Assembly: GCA_030704615.1 (NCBI GenBank)
Contig: CM060731.1
Coordinates: forward strand, 37,014,001 to 37,078,000
Direction: 5' to 3'
Source of the DNA: Takakia lepidozioides
Lineage: Eukaryota; Streptophyta; Takakiopsida; Takakiales; Takakiaceae
DNA: 64,000 nt
Shown piece after piece: positions 36,831 through 48,299 of this stretch (its first letter is position 1; each line of letters starts with the position of its first letter). Position numbers and translations under genes: made by a program. The notes beneath the pieces were generated by a model. It saw only the letters and a list, made by a program, of their open reading frames with translations. It made no database searches and had not been told where the DNA came from.

Positions 36831-37621
36831 CTAGAACGTTAGGTCTAGGGCCAAATGACGATGTTGATGAGCTTCGATTTGCAAGGTGGGTTGCGCTAGC
36901 TGCAATGGAAGATGGAGAGTTCAAAAGCATAAAGTTATTTCTTATTCAAAAAGGCTGCCAGTATTTTTGAACCAACTGCTTCTTCTATCAGTCAAAGGCT
37001 GCCAATATTTTTGAACCAATTGCCTCTTCTACCAATCAAGGTGTATGACGATTCCATTTTTAAGGAAGTCAAATTATGTTACTACAAAATGAAAAATTGT
37101 AACGATTGAAATAAGTAACAATTTAAAGTTCATAGTAAGTAATACATGATTAACTTACAAATTTCGTTTAAAGCTTGCCCTTGGTGGCTGGTAAGGGTGT
37201 TACCCAATCCCTCAAAGATGTAAGCCTTATAGCCTCATGTCCTTGGGTATTTTTTCCATGAGGACTCTTTTATTGATTAAAGGGCTTCCACCCATTTCTC
37301 TTAGAAACTAAAAATTATTGTCAAAGGTTTGTACCAATGACCATTGACCAGGTAGTGGAAAGTGAGAAGGTGCGGAAATGAGATGTAGTTGCTTCGATAT
37401 GATGATAGAGCTTGACTGCAGCGAGATCAACAACTGACCAATTGCTATAAAAGATCTACTGGCGCAACAGAAAACCATGAGGTTGGGTAGCGCGTGAGCT
37501 ACGCTCACGCCGCTGTGGCAAAATGCCCAAAATTCCACAAATATTCCTGAAAAGATGCTATGTCGAAACTAAAATTTGAAAGTTGTGCTCACGGGACCAA
37601 ATTGTGCTCACGTGAGCACAA

Positions 37622-38459
37622 GGCAGCTAAGTTTGGGCCATAAGCAATATCCGGTCAGTGCCTTTTGCATCAAAAAATTCCGTTGCTTAATACGGGGGAA
37701 TTTAGTTAAGTGCAGGTAACACTCGATTATATCAGCAATACGAGAAACAAGAATGATTTCATTCTGTTTCGCCCACGAAAGCATGGGTTCAAACATTCCG
37801 CAGTAAGCACGAAACAAGTGAAAATTGTTTGTAATGTGTCATTTTGATTGAGCTTGACAAACATTTATGTTCTCTGTTCTCTGTTTTCTATTTTCAATAA
37901 TCAACCAAATAGTCTTACGATATAGGAGACGCACTATCAATGATTTTAGAAATACTAAGGTTTAATTTTAGTGTATAGACTAGAGACTAGGGAATTATGT
38001 GTCATGGGAAGGGGGTACGCACTCTCATTTTCTTCTCTCTCGCTCTTGGGTTCTCCCGCTCTCGGGCTATCGGATTTTCTTGAGTTTCTTCCGTTCTCCG
38101 TTTGTAATGTTGGAGTGCAGTTATGTTCGAATTTTAATTTGTACTGATATTTGTTAGAAATGCATGTAGGTGGAATTATCAAGGCTCATGTATCCGGATA
38201 TTTTGTCTGTTGTTTGTAGAACCTCGAATTGTTTGCCGGCCTTGGTGATTGTGAATTGTGAACTTGGCTCGACGATGGATTTGGTCAAGTTAAAGTGAGT
38301 TTACGCTTTGCAACTGACTTTTACTTTATGCACCTTTTATATACCTCATGCAATGTATTTTATTTTTATACTCTAGTATATATGTAGTACTCACTCCTCT
38401 GAATTTCATTTACAGGGACCCGAGTTCATCTATCCCGGGAGTTCAAGCTGAATCCCATT
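37622..38459. other. No gene recognised
   Basis: A minus-strand open frame (37608-37817; LSWAKQNEIILVSRIADIIE, KFPRIKQRNFLMQKALTGYC) looks coding-like and touches the right palindrome of the DIRS-like element. It may be part of another element but I cannot name it. The rest shows nothing. Confidence 0.35.
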
Positions 38460-39490
38460 TAAAAGGAGGAGAGTGTCAGATTGGGTTGTTAGTATGGCAG
38501 TCAGGGAAACGAACGATATGGCTGATCTTCCTCTCGTTGTTGAAGGCAACACCGAAGTGTTATGTTTGTCTCAGAATGCCAGAAAGCTCACCGATCCCGC
38601 TGTTGGAGAGAGAGATTATCTACTCGTTGATCAAGGTGGTCTTAGGCCTTGGAAAGACGCTCTAGTCCAAGATTTTATGAAGAAGATGGCGGATGAGTGC
38701 TTACAAATCAAGGAGAGCTCGCTGAGCCTTGTGCCCAAAGAGATTGAGTTTGTGCACGAAGAGATATCGTCCGTGGTTGTGTTTGAGGCTTACAAATTGT
38801 TGGAAGCAGACTTTACACTGATCATGTAATCGATGATGGGCCTAACTGCGAATGCAAAATTCGTGAAATGATTCAGGAATGTCATCACCAAAGCAACAAA
38901 GTTGTATGGATGGAGTTCTTCTGAATCAGACTCTTGGGTACATCAAAAGATTCCATTTGGAATTTTTGTGAAGGCGTTGCGGCTATTATGGGATTCACAA
39001 CGTTCTACCGATACTGGAACGTGGAAAGTGTAGGCGTTGTTGGCTGAAGGGTTGAAATTCTTTGGGGACATTGTGGGTGAGGGTTTGAAGAGCCTTGAGG
39101 AGGACTATGAGGTATGTGCCATGCCAAGTCCAGTGATAGAGGAAACTCTGGAGTCTGGGAATTTGTCGCATGCGCTAGGGCTCAGGCTCGACAGAAATGG
39201 CTACAAACATCCCTTCTCTCCTATTGTTTCAAAAGTAGTGAAAGAGGCCGCTATGGCTCTGTATTCCAGAGTATTATCGACTGATTACACGAAAGTATTT
39301 TCAAATGACTTTTTTGAATTTTCAATGTTTTGTTACTACTTAAAGCATAGTTACTACAAATCTCAATGGATTAATTGATTTTTATGGTATTGTACTGTGC
39401 GTAACAGGATATCCGACATATTGCGGTGATGGATAAAGTCAAACTTGAGATTCTAGATATTCAAAAAAGAAGAAAACGAAGGTGGACTTT
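38460..39490 (+). pseudogene. Unrecognised coding remnant, several exons
   Basis: Two open blocks have coding character: 38494-38829 (MAVRETNDMADLPLVVEGN, then DYLLVDQGGLRPWKDALVQ and a helical tail) and 39037-39378 (LLAEGLKFFGDIVGEGLKSL, then SHALGLRLDRNGYKHPFSPI). Between them the frame 38830-39036 is interrupted by stops. A short block KLEILDIQKRRKRRW follows at about 39437. I recognise no family. The region lies between the DIRS-like element and the CACTA element and may be a captured or transposon-borne gene. Confidence 0.35.
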
Positions 39491-39860
39491 GATGATGTAA
39501 GTAAAACTACTTGTTGAATTGAAACGGTTTTTCATTTTGTTGCTATTATTGATTTTAACTACTATTACGATATTGTGGTTTTGTAGGATGGAGAGCTGTT
39601 GCTTGCATTTGATTCTACGAATGACTCTTTGGACAAAAGTCTGTTGCCAACAAACTCTGGGCTCTGGGAAAGTTAGGGCGCTTGCACCCAATGGGGGCAG
39701 TGGAGACCAGCGGGCAGAAAGTACTATTCCAAAATTTCTTGACTTATGCTCAAGTAGATACACACTTACAAACAGTTTCTGACATTGTACCCAACGTCTT
39801 ACTGAAGCAGTCTTTTGAGTACCTAATTCTACAGCTCATCTTTGCAAATTAGGCAGGTAG

Positions 39861-39889
39861 CACTACAACAGATCTCGGCTTTAACGTCT
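39861..39889 (+). repeat. Left terminal inverted repeat of the CACTA element
   Basis: It begins with the diagnostic CACTA and pairs with 46351-46379 over 29 bp with two mismatches. It is preceded by TAG, the presumed target duplication. Confidence 0.88.
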
Positions 39890-40510
39890 TTCACATTTGC
39901 CCAGTCGTAGCATATATGTCTGCAAAATGCAAGGGGGCAGTCCTGGTTGCCAATTATGACCACCAGAAGTTATATATGCCACCTTGTACCTCCGCCACGT
40001 TAGGATCTACGGTCAAACACATTTGACCAGATAAGGGAAGCTGATAGATACGATTACGAGTCATGGCCAAAACTGCAACAGGATGATGTGGGCATGGGAA
40101 TGTATGACTGCCAGTATTCACGACTGCACATGACGATTGCCAATTGCCCAAGGAGTGTCTAGGTGGACGATGCAAAGATAAATGGATTAAATAAATGTAG
40201 GATGTGATTGCAAATGACGACGTGTCAACATATCATTGCTCGCGGGCACTAAGCCATGTACCCTGAAACTGAATTGCGTGTCTTTTAGTAGTTATATGAA
40301 TGAATTGCGTGGTGGTTCTCACAGACCAATCCGACTTTACCTACTTGACTACACAAGCAGCACACACAAGAGGTCCTCTTGGGTTCATGGTCAGTCAAAT
40401 CCTCCATGGGTCATGACACAAGGTCGAGGACAATGTGGTGAGGGCACCTTCTTCTTCGACCTAGTTTAGCCTGTTTTGCCCTCTCATCAGATTCGGCCCT
40501 GAATTTGCAG

Positions 40511-40570
40511 CACGGAGCAGAGCTGGCATGAGTTTTTTAAGGATCCTTCACGATGGTGTGACAACCGCAA
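40511..40570 (+). pseudogene. OSB-like 'PDF' motif fragment 1 inside CACTA
   Basis: A short stretch reads SWHEFFKDPSRWCDNRNRKV, close to the W---F-NP--WWDNR--K motif of organellar single-stranded-DNA-binding (OSB) proteins. A second version lies at about 44045-44120. It is too short to be functional. Confidence 0.45.
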
Positions 40571-42419
40571 TCGCAAGGTGTGGTTTTTTCTTAGTGTACG
40601 ATGTGAAGAAGTTTGTCCATCCTGTAAATGTGGGCTGTTGGCTCTTGTTAGTACCATGATTTGGTATTCTATACGAAACCACATCACGTAGACTGGGAGA
40701 ACATCTATCAAGTACCAACACAGTGGACAGCACAACAAGAGTCTGTAAGGGGAAATTATAGTGGGAGTGTATCGAATGTGCCAACATTGAAGAAATTTTT
40801 TGAAGGATGTTGTCGGGCCCTACGATTTCAATAACCCTAATGTACGTGCATGATTTTTCTGAATTCCAAGTATCTGTAATTTGGACATGTGTCATGATGT
40901 TACAACTACTGGCTCAGTTCGATGTCCAGAAGAATAGATAATCAAAACACTAATCTGGAGCATACTCCATAGTGGGATCTGATGGGTGCACATCAGTACG
41001 ATGAGGGTGGCAGGGACGAGGGCGACTTTGGAACTAACCCCCTCGTATCGATGGGCATTGGAACTACCCCAAGTTCTGTTCCTTGTAAGCCGTGTAGGTT
41101 TCAGGACCATTGATGTAAGACGTTTAACAATATATAGCTGTTTGGGAAAGAAAATTACTTGTAGATCTGCTTTTGTAAACGTGATCCACATTGTTACAAG
41201 TCTAAGTTAGGACAAAGTTGTAGCTAAAACTTGTACACTGCATAAGCTGAACGCATCTACAAAGCTTCACACAAATCTGGATCATTCTTGAGTATATGAG
41301 TATCTTGAAAACCCATCTGGAAAGAAAAAGGAACTGGAAAGAAAAATACACACCATGATAGAAGCATGGTGGAGCTATTGTCAACCAACAGGTCTCTGGA
41401 AAGAATCTACTTGGGTGATTGCAAACTAGAGTGGACCAAAAACGGTAGATCATGAGTACATAAAGAGTACATAAAGGAGGATGTGGCGAATCCTCAACCA
41501 TCGGATTTGCTTCAACTGACAATCTTGACCGTCTATTATTGACTGTTAAAACCAAGATTTTCAAATTGCGATAATATCATGTTTTTTTGAAATTTGATCA
41601 TAATCAACTCTGCATTTATGATGAATGAATGCGTCTAATGAAAAAAGTTTTGTTATTTCAAAAGAATTTAGTTATAAAGTCTCAATATAGTACATAATTT
41701 TTTTTTAACTTCATATTTTTGAATGATAGTTTTCATTCCAGATTCCTCATTCTCAAAAGTAAGGTTGAGAGAGTCCATTTTCTTGACTTTGTTCTAACTC
41801 CTATATTAAAAAAGTCAATAACGTCTTTTTTTTATGGTGTGACAATTCCTTAGGGACTTTTTAAAAGTCCATAACATCTAGAGATTCTGCTTTTTGATAA
41901 TGAGATTTAAAAGTGTGAAAGTATATATAGATGAGCCTCTATATATTAGTCTCTTTTTATTGATGGCATTGTCATGTAGGAATATGATAATTTACCATTA
42001 TTCTATGTCTGGAAAAAACAGTGCTATGACAGCAAAAAATGGACACTGTAGGCTGCAATCACCAGTTAAAACATGAATAGAAGTTTGAACTACCAATTTG
42101 TCTGTTTTCCCTCGGCGAGTAATTGAACTTTGCAGACTTAAGATTTTGAGAAAAGCTAGTTGTTTGCATGTCACAAGGCCAAAGACAATGTGGTGAGGGC
42201 ACCTTCCTCTTCAACTCATGTTTTCCTTCTTATAGAGTCGTCCCTAGTTTTCCATGTTGAAGTCTGCAAGTTAGCTGGTACCTTGTTGACATGTACTTAA
42301 GTCAGACTAGGTCGATTGATTAGGATCTGATTTCAGGAAGGCTTTGGTAGTACAGAAATTGGGTTTGAAGCTCTGGAGTATGTTATCTGAATATAGGGAA
42401 AGTTGAATCAATAGAATGC

Positions 42420-42570
42420 AGACTATCTTATGAATATGAGCCTGGCAGCCCTAAAAAGGGGCACAGAGGTCCATGGTTATATTGTCAAAGCTGGAATTGT
42501 AGTAGATGTCATGTTGAACACTGCCCTAGTGGACATGTATGCCAAATGTGAGCCCGACAGTCCTGGAAAA
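42420..42570 (+). pseudogene. PPR fragment inside CACTA (copy 1)
   Basis: The sequence reads LAALKRGTEVHGYIVKAGIV then DVMLNTALVDMYAKCE, one PLS-class pentatricopeptide repeat. It breaks off without start or stop context. It is related to the longer copy at 44.29 kb, so it arose by capture followed by duplication inside the element, or by two captures. Confidence 0.75.
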
Positions 42571-42599
42571 TTAAGCAAAATGAACTTTCTTCTTCAACC

Positions 42600-43260
42600 T
42601 ATTTGAGCCTGTTTTGCACCATCTTTGGCACACCATATTGAGATATGATTTCTTCTTCTGAGAGGTGAGCTGCCCTCTTTGCCACATGATCCTTTACTGG
42701 CTCAGTTTCCACCCAATCAAAGAAGTGATCTATTACAATAAGTGCATATTTGTTTCATGTTTACATAACGGGCATAGGCTCTGTCGTGTATAGTGCTGCT
42801 TGGTGGAACATGTCACATCTTTGCATGCTTTTGAGGTTTCGTCCCCACAGATCTGAATGTTACCAAATCGTTCACAAATGTACATATTACTTTTCCTGTC
42901 CCTTTCAGCTTGATTATGCCAGAATACCCACACATATATTTATGTTTGGATTCTTCTTGCTCCAAAATGCCCCATCTTTGTGTGCACTTATCTGATGATT
43001 GATCCTCTTGCAGTCTTCTTTGGTACCACAAGTCATTTATAGATCAAGCATCCATCCTTCCTCTGGTGATAGCTGGTTCGTTCTTGCACCAACCTTCTCT
43101 CTTCACTTGTCAAATAACCATGGATAGGACCAACTGTCAAATTTTGCAATATAGCCTGTAAATCATTGAGTATGTCACATTGATGCCTCTCTTTACTTGC
43201 TGCCCTAAACAGAAGTGACAGTTGTTCCCTTGCTGCTTCACACTCTTCTGTCACAAAATG
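42600..43260 (-). pseudogene. Ty3/gypsy integrase fragment inside CACTA
   Basis: On the minus strand, 43254-43033 has LTSEERRLVQERTSYHQRKD then GCLIYK, like the segment before a gypsy integrase zinc finger. 42700-42610 reads KYALIVIDHFFDWVETEPVK, then RAAHLSEEEIISQYGVPKMV, the integrase catalytic core around the first Asp. The part between is in shifting frames. The second catalytic Asp region (normally SDRG or SDNG) reads QNR. It is a nested or captured retrotransposon piece. Confidence 0.65.
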
Positions 43261-44044
43261 CCATATCTGAAGTTGTGTTTATGTGGTCGCCGCTGCTTCC
43301 CAAACATGTTTCATTTTATTTGTTGAATTATATTTGTTTGAATTTTCTTCATTCTCACTTCCAGTGCTGATTGAACTGTCACCATTTCACTTCTTATGGT
43401 GGGGATATGGTTTGTAGAGAGCTGTTGCAGATTATTACCATGATTCTCCAGGCATTCATCACCACTGTCCGCCCCTTTTGACAAGTCTTATTATGGAAAA
43501 ATGACCTCTTTTACATGAGTCTCTTTGCTTTTCCTTTCCGATTGTGCTTGGACCATATTGATGTGTGGCAGGCTTGCGTCGAACTTCTCTCGGTGTTGCC
43601 TTGATCCAGCAGCTAGGGTCAAATTGCTGACATCAAATTGATGCTTGTATGAAGGGATTTCTAGGGGAAATCTGGAAAGCCCGAACCAATTGCTTATACC
43701 AAGGTAAGTCCAGTGAGCCTAAGGTAGTGTCTGTTCCCTCTTGTTCCCACAAGGCTACGACAAACAACAACTCATGAGTACATCTTCTTCAGTGCCAAGG
43801 GTGTACATTTTTTCCTGTAGTTCTTGTGTCCCTGGATGGGTAGATGGTCAACTGGAAGCTGCAGAAGCAGCGACACAATTGAAAATCAGACATTGGTAAT
43901 CAAGGTACCTTGTTCAACACATTTCACCCTGTTTTCATGTTGAATTCTACAAGTTAGCTAGTTGAGTGGATTTTTGATAGATTGGAGTGACTTTGACATG
44001 ATACTGCCAACGTGACAATTGGAAATTATCCAGAAACAGGTAAC

Positions 44045-44125
44045 ACAGACAAGGAGAAGCTGTGGGATGAATACTCTTCTGACCCCAGTAAATGGTGGGA
44101 CAGCCGAGGCAAAAAGGTGAATGCC
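44045..44125 (+). pseudogene. OSB-like 'PDF' motif fragment 2 inside CACTA
   Basis: It reads DKEKLWDEYSSDPSKWWDSR then GKKVN. This is the better of the two OSB-type motif copies, next to the PPR fragment at 44.29 kb. Whether both came from one gene cannot be decided here. Confidence 0.5.
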
Positions 44126-44289
44126 TGTCAGATTACACAGAGTAGCAGATGCAATTGATCATAAGAACTAGTGTGATTAGTTGAGTTGGGTGCAATTGCA
44201 CTCTCTCTTTCCTCTCTACTTCTGTTTGCTATTCAAAGGTAGGATCCCTGCCCTAAGTTTACATTGAATCAGTCTGGTGAGCAACTGTT

Positions 44290-44589
44290 GTGCAAAGGGT
44301 GAAGCCCAACCACATCGTGTTTGTTTGTGTTTGCAATGCGTGTGCAAGGCTGGGAGCTCTGGAAAAGGGGAAAGAGGTCCATGGTGACATCGTCAAAACT
44401 GGATTTGTACCAGATGTCATTCTGAACCCTGCCCCGGTGGCCATGTATGCCGAATGTGGGTGCATTGAGGATGCCAAGGGAGTGTTCAACACTATGGCTG
44501 AACGAGAAGTGGTGTCGTGGAACGCGATGCTTGCAGGGTGTGCAGAGCAGGAGCGCGGGATGGGGCTTTGGAGACCTGAAAGCAAATGA
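44290..44589 (+). pseudogene. PPR fragment inside CACTA (copy 2)
   Basis: An open frame of 99 codons contains about two and a half PPR units: KPNHIVFVCVCNACARLGAL, EVHGDIVKTGFVPDVILNPA, MYAECGCIEDAKGVF and EREVVSWNAMLAGCAEQ. The pattern is that of PLS-type plant PPR proteins. It ends abruptly (GLWRPESK stop) where a normal protein would go on for several repeats. The Met at 44290 is internal to a repeat and not a native start. Confidence 0.8.
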
Positions 44590-46350
44590 TGGGGGAAGGG
44601 GTGAAGCTCGACGATGAGCAATAGACAAGAACGAGCAAGTCAAAGTGGCAGTAGGATGGACGGCAGCTTGGGTGGTTGGGACAATGCAGTTGGGCAGTCT
44701 CGCGCCTAAAGAGTCACAATACTTGTAACCAACAGTGAACGTCTACAGAGTGCTAGATCCCGTCATCTATATATATGCCATGGTATTTTGAAATGTGGGA
44801 AGTTGGATGTAGTCTGATGGGAGGACTAAAATTGGTTCGCTTGAAAGTCTAGGCAAGTCACTGGATCAATTCGCGGAAAGCACCAGCATGAACTTGGGCT
44901 TTGGCACGCCTGTTTTCATTTCAGGTTGATCGAAGCTTGCGGGGAATGGAGCCATCAGTCGTGGCATCATTTCCATGCATAAAGTACAACCATTCAGTCT
45001 TTGCTTCGAAGGAAGACGCATAGTAAGCATCACGACCTCCGTTGTTCATTTTTTTCTCATCCCTCCTCCATAGCTGCGTGATATTAGAAATAGCGTTCAT
45101 ATAATCCCTGGTGGTTATATTGGGAGCCAATGCCCTTTACGCGGAACATTTTCTCTGGTCAGCCAGCAGTTGTGTTTGTTGTTATGTTAAGTACTTAAGT
45201 TCTCAAATGTACAGGGTACCTCGGGGCTTCCTTATTGATAAAAGCTTTGTGATACTTGAGAGAGAATCTGTGTAAGTGTCATAAGAATGAGCAGTTTAAG
45301 TGTAGTGAGCTCTCATCCAACAATACTGGCATTTGTTGGTGTTAGCTGCAGTTTAATGAAGAATTTCATGCTACTGTTCCCTACCTGCAATTTTCCATTT
45401 TGCACACATCGACTTTGTGTAATGGTGCTTAGACATACTCTTAGCGATGTTAGTTTCACATACGTCAATGTTGTTGTTGTTATATTGCCTGAAAGCTTGC
45501 TCATGTATCTTCTGCGTTTTCGGGCTGGATGGCAGTTGAAGGTGGGTGACCAAGTCCGGCCAAGCCAGTGTATGCATCTTCTGCTCAGGCATTTGGAAGT
45601 CTACTTAGACTTTGCAGCTTTGTGCATTTTTGTAGTAGCACCGGAGTAGATTATGGAACGGATCTCTAAACATTAAGTCACGTTGTATTTGAATCGATGT
45701 TCCAATTTCAAATGTGCTTTCATGTTTCAATGGTGTTTTCGTATGCTTTCAATGGTGTTTTCGTGTTTCAATGCTACGGTCATGTACACGACTACCTCCC
45801 ATCCACTGAGCCTCCGCCACGTGCCACTTTCACCCCTCGTGTTTGCCCATACTCGTGCCACGTGCAGTATCCAGAGTGCGTCATGGAAGTCATATGTTCC
45901 AATCATAACGACCACCCCACCCCCATCCTGCATATTTTGACTCCACGTGTGGCCTGGGATTAAACGTCCAAAGTCATATATGCCAGTCACGAAAGACCCT
46001 CCCACTCCATATTGTCATGCCACATGTCATGTCTAGTCTAATCCACGTGTTGTCCTGGGGTTAATCCGCGGAAGTCGTATATGTCAGTCGTGAAGAACCT
46101 GTCGCCTTCCCTTTGACGTGACATGTGGCATATCCCTTCCGTTCCACGTGAAGCTGACATGGATTTGCAGTCATTTACTACGGTCTTATCAATGACTATG
46201 ATTAGGCGTCCCTGTTGCCACATCAACAGTGAGCTCCGCAACTGGTAGATACGACTCTATGGCGCTTACGACTCATTTGTCATAACTGACTGGGTTTATC
46301 TGACTGGGCAGTCATGCAGTCATAAAAGGTTGATACGACTACAAAATAGC

Positions 46351-46379
46351 AGACGTAAAAGCCGGGATCTGTTGTAGTG
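46351..46379 (-). repeat. Right terminal inverted repeat of the CACTA element
   Basis: It ends ...GATCTGTTGTAGTG on the plus strand, complementary to the left end, followed immediately by TAG at 46380-46382. Confidence 0.88.
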
Positions 46380-46382
46380 TAG

Positions 46383-48299
46383 CTACAATCTGTAGCCACT
46401 TATCAATGCACTCCTAGTGAAATATGTGATTGCAAATTGATAGCTTTCGGTACTTCTACCCGGAGCTGAACGATTCAAAACAGATAAGGCAGATTTCCTC
46501 GATGGGATGCGATGGAGAACACATAGTCAAAGGAAGACCTGAAGCTATGATCTCCAATGTCACGTTGTGTATGTCATTGTCGAATGTTCTCGTTGGCGAA
46601 AAAAATTTAGTACACAGTGATGGAGAAAGAGAAATGATGATATGATTTCTATCATGGTGCAAGCTTGGAAAATCCTATTGTCTGAAAGTATGTTTCTCCA
46701 ACTGCCTGCTGCAATTGTGCAAGAGTTGTTTTACTGGTGCTCTGGATTCTACATGGTTGGTTGATATTACAGGCTTCCCCAGGCTTGCCAGTGTTATGTT
46801 TTTGTTATCCATAGGTGTTGTGCTGACATCCACTTTTCACAAAGCAGAGTGGAAGAGAAAGATGGTTCTTCACTATAAATGTCGCAGATTTGGTCTACGC
46901 TCCCACTTAGCTCTTCCTCTATCTGCGAGGTTTATCTTAGATAATCTCTTGAAGCAAACAGTCGAAGTCATTGAAATGGAAGCTAGCAAACAACAGCTAT
47001 AACAGATCTAATCATTGTGAATGTCGATATTGCCATACGCTTAGCCCCACTTGATGTCCTCCTGGAACTCCTGATGTTCTAACACACCAAGTATGAGAGC
47101 CTGCCTTTGAACATGGACAGATACAATGAAAAATTGGATGGAGGATTGCCTCATGCTATACTGCAATGCCAGTTATCCTAACTTCAAAAAGACAACCAGC
47201 AATGTTATGGCTACAGTTCGGGTGTCGATGTAAGGCAACAAGAGCCAGGACTACCATCATCTATTCTTTAAATTCACTGGCAAAACACTAAGAGCATGAC
47301 ATTTGCATATTGATGAGCATCTGCATTATGGGCCCGATCAAGTGAGATTGCTCTTGTTTTTCAAGTTTCCTTGATGTCTTGTTTTATCTCCATGTGTTGT
47401 GAAGCTCTGACGTATAACTCAAATTAGAATTCAATCCTACTTGATTGCCTTAAATTTTCACTGGCGAGAATCAAAACATTTACTTATTTCGTTGGCAAAT
47501 CCCATTGTTTGCCTCAGTTTCAACGTTGGTAGAATTATTTCATTCTTCAAGAATTCTCTTTTTTGTCATGTTCAATTGCCTTCGAACGTCCTACTTCTTT
47601 ACTTTTCTTAATTTCCAAAGCCTTCAATATCTTCGCTTCGATTAATGGCTTCTGCCTTTCCGTTTCAGCCTCAAAAAGATAACGTAAAGCTTCAGATTCA
47701 AACTCATAAAGCAACTCAACTGAGTTTGGCTAGGCTTCCTCGACACCAAGCTGCCACAACCTAAAGAAATATGAAGAAAAATCATGAAACCTTAGAACCC
47801 TTGCAAGACCTACCTACCGTGCAACCAGGTGCCAGCTCCTGGATTACCGGCTGAATCGATCTAAACCCTTCATAACCTCGCGATCAATAACCGGAAAGGC
47901 TTGCCATTCCCTGCAGCTAGTTATGTCAAGTAACCTGCTCGAAGCCCTTTGTTACCCTTTAATTATTTTGCTGGCGAATCCCTTTGTTTTCCTCATTATA
48001 TGAAGTGGTTAAATTTGTTTGTTTTTTTGGTGTCATGGATGGTGTTGTGTGTTTTGGGTAGGATACCATACCTACAAATATTTTACATATCGTATTTACA
48101 CTGTATCTAGCCAAGTTGGATTAAGGAAGCAAAGGAATGTGAGAGATACAAATGGATTTCTAGTTTGCATGATCGAAGTCGAGTACTATGAAAGAATATT
48201 TGGCAGCATCTGGGATATCACCACGCTGGTTGTTTGTATACATCAGTTCAGGTACACATGAGAATATCACTTTTATTACGTGTCTGTTTCCCACTACCC
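46383..48299. other. No gene recognised
   Basis: Isolated open frames (for example 46715-47002) lack splice borders and domains. Nothing else stands out. Confidence 0.5.

Larger units (their letters stand above)
34920..37621 (+). mobile_element. DIRS-like tyrosine-recombinase retroelement, decayed
   Basis: Three protein remnants occur in DIRS order on the plus strand. (1) 35053-35144: reverse transcriptase fingers, CSPLGVVPKANENFRLILDL then RVLN. (2) about 35354-35890: RNase H and the DIRS-specific region after it, with PQWIPRSENEWA, WGSYHVDRLANPLNTQLP, DWSLTNNYCFPPP and WWPLL. (3) 36177-36830: a tyrosine recombinase. The RT palm is deleted and several frameshifts and stops occur. The left side carries GTGCTCAC motifs (34985-35022); the right side carries two GCTCACG palindromes (37492-37510, 37602-37621). 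DIRS elements use a tyrosine recombinase instead of a DDE integrase and leave no target duplication. Order and motifs make this call firm; exact ends are uncertain. Confidence 0.75.
39861..46379. mobile_element. CACTA (EnSpm) DNA transposon, 6.5 kb
   Basis: The left end starts CACTACAACAGATCTCGGCT. The right end, reverse-complemented, starts CACTACAACAGATCCCGGCT. Over 29 bp the ends differ at two positions. A 3-bp target duplication TAG flanks both sides (39858-39860 and 46380-46382), the size made by CACTA transposases. Subterminal regions carry repeated words around ACGACT/AGTCGT (for example 39900-40150 and 46240-46345), as expected for transposase binding. I find no TNP2-type transposase. 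The interior instead holds fragments of PPR genes, an OSB-like motif and a gypsy integrase, plus internal duplications (GACAATGTGGTGAGGGCACC at about 40429 and 42187). It is therefore a non-autonomous, fragment-carrying copy. Confidence 0.85.
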
